Below the pieces are notes generated by a model that was given only the letters and a program-made list of their open reading frames with translations, was not told the origin of the DNA and made no database searches. Shown one piece after another: positions 30,445 to 39,240 of a DNA stretch of 64,000 bases. Numbering within the stretch: the stretch's first letter is position 1; each line of letters opens with the position of its first letter. Location: positions 620,001-684,000 of the forward strand of contig OZ244870.1 of NCBI GenBank assembly GCA_965221205.1. Direction: 5' to 3'. The position numbers were made by a program, and so were the translations under genes. The DNA is from CBDFMG01 sp965221205 [NCBI: bacterium] (GTDB lineage Bacteria; SM23-31).

Positions 30445-30600
30445 ATGAACGGAACTACACAGGGATGCATACTGATTGCACGGAATTATGCTACAATGAA
30501 CGGAGAGAGGGTGATAGCGGCGTCAAAAGCAGTGTTCGATGATTTTATGAAACGGATGGACGGTGTGGATGAATTTGAATTGGAGATTCATGATGTTTAA
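30445..30600 (+). pseudogene. C-terminal fragment of an unidentified protein
   Basis: A 51-codon frame, GTTQGCILIARNYATMNGER then VIAASKAVFDDFMKRMDGVD and EFELEIHDV. Coding-like composition but no ribosome binding site and no family I can name. It lies among transposase remnants and is probably the tail of a deleted gene. Confidence 0.25.
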
Positions 30601-30608
30601 TTCAACTA

Positions 30609-31130
30609 TCAATGTTTAGATTTTCCAATACCAAATCCTGCTGCCATACCTAATAGAAAAGCAAGAATTTCTGCAAAATAATTTTCAATAAAATAAAATC
30701 TGTTTGTAAAATGAAAAAATAATAAAATGATAATTAATAATATAGCAGTACCTAAATAATATCCAAAAAAATTATAACGTCTTTCACTTTTGCTGCGTTC
30801 CGTTACTCTATCGTGATCTTTATCGATTTGCTCTAATATTAAGTCAACATGTTCTGATTTGAGAATTCCCTCTTAGTGGACTTCTTGGAGAACCTTCTCT
30901 AAAAATAGCTGTAAGTGAAGAAGAAATTTCTTGTATTAAGTTTTTTTTGCTTCAGGAGGTATTTCTGCCTTTTTTAATATTTCTTTTATGGGTGCAGGAA
31001 GATTAGAAGTTTCGGATGTTTCTTCTGATGGATCACTTTGTTTTCTTTTAGAAGAAGAACTCTCATTTTTTATCAGGAGGCATTCTTTTAAACATATTAT
31101 CAATTGTGATCTGGATACAATATAAGGCAA
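30609..31130 (-). pseudogene. DUF2335-like membrane protein, frameshifted
   Basis: Minus strand: the first part (31130-30936) ends NLPAPIKEILKKAEIPPEAK. A second frame reads LIQEISSSLTAIFREGSPRS, and a third reads ILKSEHVDLILEQIDKDHDR, then two hydrophobic helices (YLGTAILLIIILLFF and AEILAFLLGMAAGFGIG), ending at 30609. This order of charged N-terminus and two C-terminal transmembrane helices fits DUF2335 predicted membrane proteins. Frameshifts fall at an A8 run (about 30945) and near GGGAATT (about 30870). Single-base errors could explain both. The family call is tentative. Confidence 0.45.
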
Positions 31131-31141
31131 AGACTAAAAGA

Positions 31142-31420
31142 CTATCTGACTTCTATAAATGAAAATTTGTCAGGTGAAAAAAGTCTATTAAAAGAATTTT
31201 GAAAATAAATATTAGATAGTTCTTGAAAAAGTTTGTTCATATCAACATCTTCAATCAATCCTGCTTTATTTAATGACCTAATTTTGCTGATTGAATTATA
31301 AAATTCTTCATTAGACTCTTCCCAAGATTCTTTTTCACTCTGAATATCAAAAATGTCATCTAAATAGTCCTCAACATATCGAAATAGTGAAGGATAACTT
31401 CTAATAGAATAGGCCAACAT
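31142..31420 (-). CDS. Small hypothetical acidic protein
   Basis: A 92-residue frame (MLAYSIRSYPSLFRYVEDYL...) with AATAAGGAGTAAAAG directly before the ATG, a good ribosome binding site. It ends 11 bases before the start of the DUF2335-like gene, so the two probably form one unit. The protein is acidic and helix-rich with no membrane segment or known motif. Such small partners occur beside toxin-type or defence genes, but no function can be claimed. Confidence 0.5.
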   Translation of the reverse strand: MLAYSIRSYPSLFRYVEDYLDDIFDIQSEKESWEESNEEFYNSISKIRSLNKAGLIEDVDMNKLFQELSNIYFQNSFNRLFSPDKFSFIEVR

Positions 31421-32081
31421 CTTTTACTCCTTATTATTCCGAGTTTTTCAATTTTGTAAAATGGCGAAATCAAATATTAAAATAGTAATCTACTATAATT
31501 ATACCGGCAAATAATATGCCAATTCAATACAACATAACATTAGACTATAAGTATACCATGATGTAGGAAAATAATTCCAATTTTTCGACGAATATTACAC
31601 ATTTTGCTGAGTTATTTTCTACAGTATTAAACGGCACAATTACGGCTTTCTTGACTGATTTTTTGCTTTATTCTAAAAAAGCATAGCAAATCTTCATTCA
31701 TGCAACAAGAAAATGATCATTAGTTAGTATTTTTTGTTCTGGAATTTGAGTCGTTTTGATGTTCACTAATGCATCCGGCGCGACTTTATAACCGGCGTTG
31801 TCTCTGTACGTTAAACACAGGTTAATATGTTGTAAGTTCCGTTTCAATACTGATTTTAAATTGTGTGGTACAAAGGCTGGCCGCTTATCGACATAAAATA
31901 AGCGAAAATTCTAAGGATTTTCAACTATTTTTTTCTTTATCTCACCGTGAAAAGGATTGCTTTCAAGGATTGCTTTCCGTGCTCAGGTCTTGTGCTAATT
32001 TATAATAATAAAATTTTATGTCAAGCACTATTTTTTATTTTTAGTGAAAACGGGGGGTTGTAATTAAAAAATATGCTTTTG

Positions 32082-32097
32082 TGTGACGTAAGTCACA
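32082..32097. promoter_or_regulatory. CRP/FNR-family-like palindrome
   Basis: TGTGACGTAAGTCACA has the exact TGTGA-N6-TCACA form of a CRP operator. It lies about 160 bases before the IS110 remnant in noncoding DNA, so any gene it once controlled is unclear. Confidence 0.35.
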
Positions 32098-32186
32098 TAA
32101 TGTTAGGGTTTTATGGAACTTTTTATTTTGATTGCGATTAATGTAGTGAGTAAGAATTGTATGGTCAACTATTTTTTTGTACGTCG

Positions 32187-32199
32187 GTCAGAACAAGTT
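32187..32199. repeat. Possible insertion-sequence terminus, copy C (inverted)
   Basis: GTCAGAACAAGTT is the reverse complement of the AACTTGTTCTGAC core at 20370-20382. Confidence 0.3.
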
Positions 32200-32257
32200 A
32201 CCATGTTATAAAAGGGGACATACACTGAATCATAAAATTTGTGTATAGTCAAAAAAA

Positions 32258-32331
32258 GAGGCCACCTTTAAGTTAAATTCTATTATTAAACGTGACCGCT
32301 GAGCGTCACATAACTTATAGGAGGCAGCCTC
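32258..32331 (+). ncRNA. Long imperfect hairpin upstream of IS110 remnant, possible bridge-RNA relic
   Basis: Nested complementary segments: GAGGC (32258) with GCCTC (32327-32331); CCACCT with AGGAGG (one mismatch); AAGTTA (32270) with TAACTT (32311); and an inner GTGACCGC-TGA-GCGTCAC stem at 32292-32309 with one bulge. The structure is directly before an IS110-type transposase frame. In IS110-family elements the bridge RNA is encoded in the noncoding end next to the recombinase gene. The identification as bridge RNA is inference; the hairpin itself is plain in the sequence. Confidence 0.4.
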
Positions 32332-32333
32332 AT

Positions 32334-32513
32334 ATACAGAAGATAATAGATTACAGAGTAAAAGACAACACGATTTTTGTTGGATTGGAAGATCCGAAAA
32401 AGACCTAGAAGCTCTGTGCTCGGAGCAACAGAATGGTAGTCCATGAAGTCAGCATACCATCCGACTATGAGAATTTAATCCGCTCTATAAGAAACAATTA
32501 TCCCGGCTGCAAT
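32334..32513 (+). pseudogene. IS110-family transposase N-terminal fragment
   Basis: The frame reads IIDYRVKDNTIFVGLEDPKK, T-stop-KLCARSN, then RMVVHEVSIPSDYENLIRSI and RNNYPGC. This is the start of IS110-type (DEDD) recombinases, where the first Asp region is IFVGLEDSKKTWKLCVRS. The Trp is a TAG, and the expected ATG is ATA at 32334, with AGGAGG eight to fifteen bases upstream. After about 32513 the sequence becomes the antisense of hamB, so about 85% of the transposase is missing. Confidence 0.65.
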
Positions 32514-33671
32514 AGTAATGATTTGTTCTTCGAAATCACTGAGATCATAACCACCGAAAAGGGCAGAAATACGATATCCAAGAGGGCCGAAATGATCACC
32601 AAAGGTCAGTTCGACCTCCGCTGCTAAAGCCCGTGTAGGAACAAGGTATAATACTCTTTTCTCAGAATCTCTATCTAAAGAACGTAAGATTGCCATTTCG
32701 GCTAAACGAGTTTTCCCGGCACTTGTCGGTAGAGAAATGACGGCATTTTGGTCTTCATTAAGAATATGAGGGCCAAATTTTAATTGCGAGCACCACAATT
32801 CAGACACAGGTTTATTCCCAGCAACAAGCAATCTAGAATATTTCTCAATTATATCTGTGTTTCCTTGATAGTTAGCAAAGGTGGTGTGTAAACTACGTTT
32901 ACTGAGAGTTTCATACACAAGTCTCAATGTTCGGGTAATCAATGCCCCAACAGTATCTCCGCATGCATCGTATCCTTGGGCAGCAAATGATAATAAATTC
33001 AATGAATTGCTTATTTCATCTTCTTGACCAGAACGAATATAATCCATCATATGCATAGCTGCATGTATAGTTGTTCTCTCAGCAGCCAGAAATGTAAAAT
33101 CTGCTAATACCGAATCATCTTCATAGTCATTGAGATCAGGTAGTGGATTTTTATTCCAGATATCATTTATATATTGGCGTAATCCCATAAATTGCTTAGA
33201 CAAAAACAAGCAGGAACAGGCACAATACACACTCCTGTCTGACGGTTGAACACCTTTAAGATATTTCTCAGCAAGTACAATTGCATTAGCCTCATATCCA
33301 GCCAAGTAATACATTAATGCAGAGAGAACCGCTTGGTTTTCATTGTAACGAATATCCGGTCCATTCGGGAGATTTTTGTGTTTTAGAAGGTCGCTTACTT
33401 GCTCAAAAAGAACTGCGGCCTCATGAGAATATACGACTGCTTCAGTTTCAGCTACAAATCGAGATGCATTTAAAAAGTAATGTGCTGTATATTCTAATTT
33501 TGATAATGAATGAGTGTATTTCGGCTCATCTTGTCTCTCTGCACTAAGTTCTAGCCTCAATCTTCTCGTAATCAGCTCAGCAAAGTGCTGAATGTATTGG
33601 CGACTAGTTAATATACTATGTGCTTGCTGATTCCCCCAGCTGAGAACATTTTCTATGTCTTTGGTCGGCAT
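32475..33671 (-). pseudogene. hamB: HamB-like defence helicase, C-terminally truncated
   Basis: The ATG at 33671 (MPTKDIENVLSW) overlaps the end of the upstream hamA frame, as in coupled genes. A helical region of about 300 residues is followed by Walker A LPTSAGKTRLAEMAIL (about residue 315) and YLVPTRALAAEVE (motif Ia). The frame ends at the next segment, FEEQIITIAAGIIV, where motif II should follow, and the last residues (SYRAD) are read from the antisense of the IS110 fragment. So the DExx box and the whole second RecA domain are missing. The DUF1837-type neighbour upstream supports Hachiman/AbpAB assignment. As written it cannot be an active helicase. Confidence 0.6.
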
Positions 33672-34421
33672 TCGTGTGTCCGATTTATTAGTTCTTTGGG
33701 GTCCTCGACAACAAACGCCCAGCACCATAAAGGTTCAACATTATTAACTTTGATATGTCAATAAAGTGTGAATCTTTCCAATATTTTTCAGGTGTAACAA
33801 TAAAGATAGCTCCAACCTTCTCAAACCTCTTGCCATGGTAATCTGTAAGCATCATATTGACTCTAAGGCACTTTTCGACATTACCCTGTTGTTCAAGAAT
33901 TGAAAGAATCTGGTGAAGTAAAAACACTTGCTTTGATCATTTATCGATTGGTCAATAGTATTATATGCCTCCTTTATGGCTGTAGTAATTTCACCAGTTC
34001 TAAGCTTCACTTCCACCAACAGCAACGCATCTGGACCATCATTTCTGAATATAAATCCTACTACGTCCTCTCCATGTGGACTAGGTTCTCTAGCAAGGCG
34101 AAAACGGAGTTTAGGAAATGGTACTTCGAAATCAGTATTAGCTTTTACGTACAACTGGCATAATACTTCTCCGAAATTTCCCTTTAGAGTCTCTTCTTTC
34201 TGAGGGAATGTATTAGATTGGAGATAATCAAAAACTGCATCCATACCAGCAGCAGAGTAAAGTTCTTTAAAAGTTGTAATAGGTAAATAACTTTGAGCAA
34301 GTTCTCTTTTTAGAATATCTATAAAGTCGTCAGATATTTGGATTGGTTTGATAGCCCAACCGCTGGCTTTATCCGCAGCACTTACCTCCCAGACCTGCAG
34401 ATTAGAAATGAAGTCATTCAT
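33653..34421 (-). pseudogene. hamA: HamA-like (DUF1837) defence nuclease, frameshifted
   Basis: The open N-terminal part (34421-33852) contains LKGNFGEVLCQLYVKANTDF and then GEDVVGFIFRNDGPDALLLV-EVKLRTGE, a D...E-x-K arrangement as in restriction-like folds (D about 119, E-x-K about 137-139). The continuation KVFLLHQILSILEQQGNVEK...FIVTPEKYWKDSHFID is in another frame, and a third frame ends EPLWCWAFVVEDPKELINRT before a TAG at 33653. Two single-base losses explain this: T5 where the displaced copy at 37071 has T6, and ATTGACATATC versus ATTGACCATATC. HamA degrades DNA when licensed by HamB in Hachiman; the family assignment is by motif and gene order only. Confidence 0.58.
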
Positions 34422-34576
34422 GTTGTTCTCAGGGCTTTGTTCTGAGATTCACAAAATTGGATAAAAGTTAGAAAATGTCGAACTGCATTTCTGAATTTTT
34501 TCCGTAATTTTTATTTAGAATAGCAACATCATACGACAAGGACAGCATTGAATAGATTCTTTTATTATCATTATTT

Positions 34577-35848
34577 TCAATTTCTTTTCCTGGCAGCTTC
34601 AAACTCCTCGAAAAAGCAACCTTCGAAGTAGAATTTATCCATAACCAGATCTCGAAACTTTTGGTCTTGCAGCATTTCATAAGTTACACCTTTAAAGCGA
34701 AGTTCAACATTCATTCCTTTAAAAATAGACTCAATTGGGCCAATACTATTGTGAAGTTTCATTGTTAATACTTTTTTTAACCTTTCTTCAGAATTTGAAC
34801 TTTGGCCAATAAGCTTTATCCATTCCTGGGGCGGATTATCTTTAATGTTTGGCAATATTTCATTGACAAGGTCATCAACTGTTTTTTTAAGATCCTTTTT
34901 AAGCGAGTCCTTGCTCTTTTTTTCGAAATCAACTATCATCCTCTTAAGTTTTTTAACCGCTTCTTTAAAGGATTGTCTATTTTCTCGAAGTATGACAGTA
35001 CCATATTTAGGTAATACTACGAGATTATCTTTGATTAATTCCTTTTTATATTTATTAATGCTCCCAATTTTTTCACGAATATCTTCTGAGAGTTCATTAA
35101 ATACCTTGAATCGAGCTTGTAACAGTCTCTGTATTTTATCGTTTTTCGCAAAGAATGAGCTTTTCAGTGGGATAGTTCTTCTTTTAAAATCGCACCCGAT
35201 TAACTCGAATTCTACGAACTCGACCTTGGAGTTAAATACTCGAACTTTTCGCGCAATGTCGAATGCTACAGGAGGATCTTTATCAACATTTTCTGCAATC
35301 TGTTCAATTTGCTTTGTTGGTACTTTTTCTAATCCGATTTTTTGGGCATATAACTTATCCTCATCAAACTCATCTTTGTCCAATACACTTGTTGTCTCCG
35401 ACTGTTCAACATCTTCAATGATTCCTACTTCTGTTGCGATTTCTTCAGGAATATAATCCAGAAGAATACCATTTGTTTTTGGTTTATCATCTGCGCCCGA
35501 TTCTATTAAAAGCGGAGATGGAGAGAATATTAGTGTTCTATTATCTGAGATTACACACCCTATTCTTATACCCGGTTCATGACCTACGTGTGCATTAAAT
35601 CCAATTGCTTGTGCTGTCTTCTGAAGTTTTTGTAGAGCATGAATACTACCGTAACCGATACGAATTATTTCCTCATCCACGTCTAATATTATTTGAACGG
35701 CTTCAGGTTGAAGCATGAACCATTTCTTTATAAACTCCTCTGCAATACCAGTTGATAGACCAGGAGCAACATATGTCAGCCTTTTTTCTGCAGATTTTAT
35801 TAACTCTTTGATCAAAGATTCAGTGACATTGGAGAAGCATTGCATCAT
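34577..35848 (-). CDS. PLD-like domain protein of unknown function in the defence cluster
   Basis: A 423-residue intact protein. The N-terminal 120 residues (ESLIKELIKSAEKRLTYVAP, then IRIGCVISDNRTLIFSPSPL) resemble one half of a phospholipase D-type nuclease fold, but no HxK motif is visible, so it may be a sensing or inactive domain. Residues 160-200 are acidic. The second half is lysine-rich with coiled-coil-like helices (KEAVKKLKRMIVDFEKKSKD). It lies between the methyltransferase remnant and hamA on the same strand and may belong to either system. No signal peptide. I do not recognise a named family for the full protein. Confidence 0.6.
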   Translation of the reverse strand: MMQCFSNVTESLIKELIKSAEKRLTYVAPGLSTGIAEEFIKKWFMLQPEAVQIILDVDEEIIRIGYGSIHALQKLQKTAQAIGFNAHVGHEPGIRIGCVISDNRTLIFSPSPLLIESGADDKPKTNGILLDYIPEEIATEVGIIEDVEQSETTSVLDKDEFDEDKLYAQKIGLEKVPTKQIEQIAENVDKDPPVAFDIARKVRVFNSKVEFVEFELIGCDFKRRTIPLKSSFFAKNDKIQRLLQARFKVFNELSEDIREKIGSINKYKKELIKDNLVVLPKYGTVILRENRQSFKEAVKKLKRMIVDFEKKSKDSLKKDLKKTVDDLVNEILPNIKDNPPQEWIKLIGQSSNSEERLKKVLTMKLHNSIGPIESIFKGMNVELRFKGVTYEMLQDQKFRDLVMDKFYFEGCFFEEFEAARKRN

Positions 35849-35998
35849 TTGCTCATTTCGTTATAAATACTCTATTGATGACATCCTTTTAGTATTCTTT
35901 TATTAACCTGACCAAATATTTTGGGCCATTTTTCAGCATACTATTGCTAATTTACTCTTGTTTATTCTCTGATTTTCTGATATGACATTCCAAGAGTA

Positions 35999-36957
35999 TT
36001 AATCTTCATTTATACCTATTCTATACTTAATATCGTAGTTAATTACAAAATCAAATTCTTCATCAGTAAATCCATAATGTTCAGCTAATACAGAGTCAAT
36101 TTCATTAATTATTGGTTTAGAATGTTTCGGATAATACTCATCGAATATTACTTTTCCAGTTGTCTTGTAAGTACATTTTTTCCTGTATGAATGTTTTTTG
36201 TAATCTTCCATTAAAATCTGACATAGATTTACTAATTTTTCTTTTATGGTTGGTTGCATTTCTCCGATTCCAATAGGGAAATTATGTATTCCCCTAGTTG
36301 TAAAATCTCTGCAATTTGACAATAGAATAAACCACCAATAGAACAAATTACTCTTTATTGCTGATGTAATAGCATTTGAATCCATTTCAGTAAGAATGTA
36401 TATTTTTTTAACATGAGAAGATATTTTTTCTCCATCACGTTCATTCCAAAAAAATGGAATAAAATTCATCGCTCTAATCCAATATAGTGGAACATTGTGA
36501 TAATAAACAGGAAATTTTGAATGTGACGTTAACGCTTGTTCAATTGTAGTGAATCTTAATATATGTTTCAAAATATTCTCATCTAATTTACTGCCTAATT
36601 TAGGAAGCGTGCCACTTCTTATAAACTTTTCTACTTCTGTAAATGATAAATAATGTGTTCCTATTCTGTGCATACCATCTGTTGTATTTTGTCGAATATA
36701 TATTTTTGTTTCCCTTAGAGTTTTTTTGTATAATATATATTGTAGCTCGAATATCTTCTAACCCATCAAACAGTTTTGAAGGTCTATCATCAAAATTGGC
36801 GAACCAGAAATTACTATTTTGATGAATGAGTTCCTTTTGAATCGATTCCATCCTATCTGTACAAATTAAAGGTAACTGAACTATCATGCTTGACCTACTT
36901 TTATTTGTAAGTAGTTTGATACATCTTTCAATAGTAAATGCATAAATATTTCCGCAA
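35999..36957 (-). pseudogene. C-terminal half of an N6-adenine DNA methyltransferase, frameshifted
   Basis: Reading from 36957: NIYAFTIERCIKLLTNKSRS, SMIVQLPLICTDRMESIQKE and NFDDRPSKLFDGLEDIRATI. Then a frameshift in an A7 run at about 36721-36727 and KIYIRQNTTDGMHRIGTHYL continues to PIINEIDSVLAEHYGFTDEE-FDFVINYDIKYRIG. These are features of large Eco57I-type / class I N6 methyltransferases (target-recognition and C-terminal part). The N-terminal half with the NPPF motif is absent because the gene is fused to an amidohydrolase fragment at 36957/36958. It is probably the first gene of the defence cluster, now promoterless or using the captured promoter upstream. Confidence 0.68.
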
Positions 36958-37022
36958 CTTTCCAATCTCATGAGTACCGCCGTGGTGATTGTTGCCGACT
37001 TGCTCGTTTGCAAAGGAGTCAT
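36958..37022 (-). pseudogene. 21-residue amidohydrolase fragment fused to methyltransferase
   Basis: MTPLQTSKSATITTAVLMRL followed by E is a near copy of residues 1-21 of the amidohydrolase tail at 45018-45227 (MTPLQASKSATITTAVLMRL). The upstream leader with GCAAAGGAGTCATGATT is also shared with 45204-45240. The fusion gives a chimeric frame that starts in amidohydrolase sequence and continues as methyltransferase. Confidence 0.75.
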
Positions 37023-37041
37023 GATTTGATTATTGAGTGGT

Positions 37042-37377
37042 AAAATGATCAAAGCAAGTGTTTTTTACTTCACCAGATTCTTTCAATTCTTGAACAACAG
37101 GGTAATGTCGAAAAGTGCCTTAGAGTCAATATGATGCTTACAGATTACCATGGCGAGAGGTTTGAGAAGGTTGGGCTATCTATATTGTTACACCTGAAAA
37201 ATATTGGAAAGATTCACACTTTATTGACCATATCAAAGTTAATAATGTTGAACCTTTATGGTGCTGGGCGTTTGTTGTCGAGGATCCCAAAGAACTAATA
37301 AATCGGACGCACGAATCACGAATGCCGACTAAAGACATAGAAAATGTTCTCAGCTGGGGGAATCAGCAAGCACATAG
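37042..37377 (+). repeat. Inverted displaced copy of the hamA-hamB junction
   Basis: About 335 bases correspond to the reverse complement of 33608-33941 with about a dozen differences, including different single-base indels. It carries the hamA end (KCFLLHQILSILEQQGNVEK, EPLWCWAFVVEDPKELINRT) and hamB start (MPTKDIENVLSWGNQQAHS). It is inserted between GAGTGGTA and CATAGTAAAG, which are adjacent at 45240-45256 in the uninterrupted version. CATAGTA is also present at the hamB end of the copy, so microhomology joined the right side. Confidence 0.85.
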
Positions 37378-37438
37378 TAAAGAATTCATATAGCTTTTGC
37401 AAGTATTATCCACTCCTCTGGCTGTACTAATTGCGAAC
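37374..37438 (-). promoter_or_regulatory. Shared extended promoter, copy 9, with insertion at its -10
   Basis: Minus strand: box GGTTCGCAATTAGTACAG then CCAGAGGAGTGGATAATAC; -35 TTGCAA at 37402-37397; 17-base spacer; -10 TACTAT at 37379-37374. The displaced ham fragment starts at this -10, so transcription from here would run antisense through it toward the chimeric methyltransferase frame. Confidence 0.7.
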
Positions 37439-37554
37439 CTATGCAAATAGGGCATGAGTAGGTAAAGAAGAATATTATATTTGGAGTATTACGTTGGTCA
37501 TACCAATTAAATTCGACTAAGTTTGCATTAGATTAACATAGACACTTTATTAAC

Positions 37555-38976
37555 CTACAAACTCCAGCCTTCTCGAAACGTCGGCTTGATATATTTATCT
37601 GCTTCCGGTGCGTTGGTAGCTTTCATATTCGGACCATCCCAGTATATTTTCTTACCTGTTCTGAGCGCCACATTACCCAGCAACACTGTTTCAGTTAATG
37701 GTCCGGAATAGTCGAAATTTGAACTGGCGGGATTTCCTCCTTTGCAGGCGTTTATCCAATCTTGATGATGTCCTGGAACTCGTGGAATCGTCTTCGGAGG
37801 CCGCTTATATGCAATCATCTTCGATTCAAGAATTATTCTCGGTGTACCGCCCCAGCCACCACACTTTATTACACCCTCGTCACCAACAAAGTAGACACCT
37901 TCTCCTCCCATTCTACGGCCCTCTTCCAGTTCATGTGGTCGAGGAGGCATCAAACCGCCGTCATACCATTTCAATGTGACCGGAGGCATATTCCCACGGG
38001 CTGGAAACTCGTAATGGTACATTGCCCCCGCAGGAACCGTTTCGTCATTCAACCTTGTTGAGCTGGCTTCCACGCTGGTGGGACAGCCCAGATTAAGGGC
38101 CCAAAAGGCAGGGTCAAGGTTATGACAGGCCATATCGCCTATTGCTCCTGATCCAAAGTCCCACCAACCACGCCAGTTGTATGGTGCATAAGCCGGATGA
38201 TAGGACCGGTAAGGGGCCGGACCGAGCCACAGATCCCAGTTTAAAGTCTTTGGCACCGGTGGACTCTCTTCAGGTCGGTCCACCATATCTACCCATGATA
38301 ATCCTCCATCTATTGTCCAACCATGGACCTCTCGTACCTTACCGATCGCTCCGGCCCGAATCCATTCTACCGTTATGCGGATCGCATCACCTGAGTGACC
38401 CTGATTACCCATCTGAGTCACCACTCCTGCTTTTTTGGCGGCCTCTGTTACCATTCGTGTCTCAAATATTGAATGGGTAAGAGGCTTTTCGCAATACACA
38501 TGCTTGCCCCGTTCGATGGCTGCCAGACAGGCTGCTGCATGTACATGGTCGGGAGTGGATATCACAACGGCATCGATACCTTTCTCTTTTTCCAACATCT
38601 CACGGAAGTCCTCATAGCCGGTACAACCGTTGTATGTCCCTGATTTTCTTTGTTCGGCATAGCGCTGTTTTACAATTTCAAGTGCAGGTTTCAGTCCCCT
38701 GCTACGCTCATTACCACTACCCTGTTCAACATCACATATGGCCATAACATGCACATCCTGTTTTTCGAGTAAGTTCTTCAGATTTCCTGTGCCCATTCCA
38801 CCCGTACCGATAAAGGCTACATTAACCTTCTCGCTCGGTGCTGTATGATCAGGCACTCCCAGAACAGAACGAGGTACGATCGTGAACGCCGCTGCTGTCG
38901 CTGCAGAACTGGCCATAAATTTACGTCGGTTAATTATTTGACCACGATGTTTGATATTTCCGCCTTTACTTTTCAT
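37555..38976 (-). CDS. Gfo/Idh/MocA family oxidoreductase, Tat-exported
   Basis: A 473-residue protein with a twin-arginine signal (NRRKFMASSAATAAAFTIVP). Core features are VNVAFIGTGGMGTGNLKNLL, IDAVVISTPDHVHAAACLAA and RGKHVYCEKPLTHS with the catalytic-type EKP Lys. The second half has NWRGWWDFGSGAIGDMACHN and PVTLKWYDGGLMPPRP. It is a paralog of 22248-23642 with the same exported subgroup architecture. It likely oxidises a sugar or cyclitol in the periplasm; the substrate is unknown. It has its own copy of the shared promoter at 39168-39233. Confidence 0.9.
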   Translation of the reverse strand: MKSKGGNIKHRGQIINRRKFMASSAATAAAFTIVPRSVLGVPDHTAPSEKVNVAFIGTGGMGTGNLKNLLEKQDVHVMAICDVEQGSGNERSRGLKPALEIVKQRYAEQRKSGTYNGCTGYEDFREMLEKEKGIDAVVISTPDHVHAAACLAAIERGKHVYCEKPLTHSIFETRMVTEAAKKAGVVTQMGNQGHSGDAIRITVEWIRAGAIGKVREVHGWTIDGGLSWVDMVDRPEESPPVPKTLNWDLWLGPAPYRSYHPAYAPYNWRGWWDFGSGAIGDMACHNLDPAFWALNLGCPTSVEASSTRLNDETVPAGAMYHYEFPARGNMPPVTLKWYDGGLMPPRPHELEEGRRMGGEGVYFVGDEGVIKCGGWGGTPRIILESKMIAYKRPPKTIPRVPGHHQDWINACKGGNPASSNFDYSGPLTETVLLGNVALRTGKKIYWDGPNMKATNAPEADKYIKPTFREGWSL

Positions 38977-39167
38977 TTAAAATACCCTTTCTTTCATGTA
39001 TAGATGCTGGAATAACTTTTACCTGGATTTCCTCATATAACATTGTATATAATTTACCCCCATCTTTCGCAAGTTCCCGAGATTACTTAAGATTTACTAT
39101 GGTGATGGGTGACAGTCTCATGTGTCCTTACTTTACGTCGTCAGATCATTTGGACATGCTGAGTTAA

Positions 39168-39233
39168 ATAGTAAAGGATGTAATTTGCATTTACAAGCAT
39201 TTTCTACTCCCCGGGCTGTACGATTTACGAAGC
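39168..39233 (-). promoter_or_regulatory. Shared extended promoter, copy 10 (drives Gfo/Idh gene at 37555-38976)
   Basis: Minus strand: box CTTCGTAAATCGTACAGC then CCGGGGAGTAGAAAATGC; -35 TTGTAA at 39196-39191; 17-base spacer; -10 TACTAT at 39173-39168. It begins right at the stop of the M24 gene at 39241. Confidence 0.75.
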
Positions 39234-39240
39234 TTTATGC

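Larger units (their letters stand above)
31421..32257. other. Long AT-rich intergenic region
   Basis: About 840 bases with no supported gene. It holds a 13-base tandem duplication (AAGGATTGCTTTC at 31952-31964 and 31965-31977), a CRP/FNR-type palindrome at 32082-32097, and an IS-end-like word at 32187-32199. A minus-strand stretch near 31760-31900 reads RPAFVPHNLKSVLKRNLQHI and could be a gene fragment, but I cannot identify it. Confidence 0.5.

Noticed and set aside
31421-32257. CRISPR array
   Set aside because: No set of regularly spaced direct repeats is present here or elsewhere in the window; the only tandem repeat is a single 13-base duplication.
34468-34680. 70-codon minus-strand frame between the PLD-like gene and hamA
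   Set aside because: It overlaps the end of the PLD-like gene in another frame and has no recognisable sequence or start signal.
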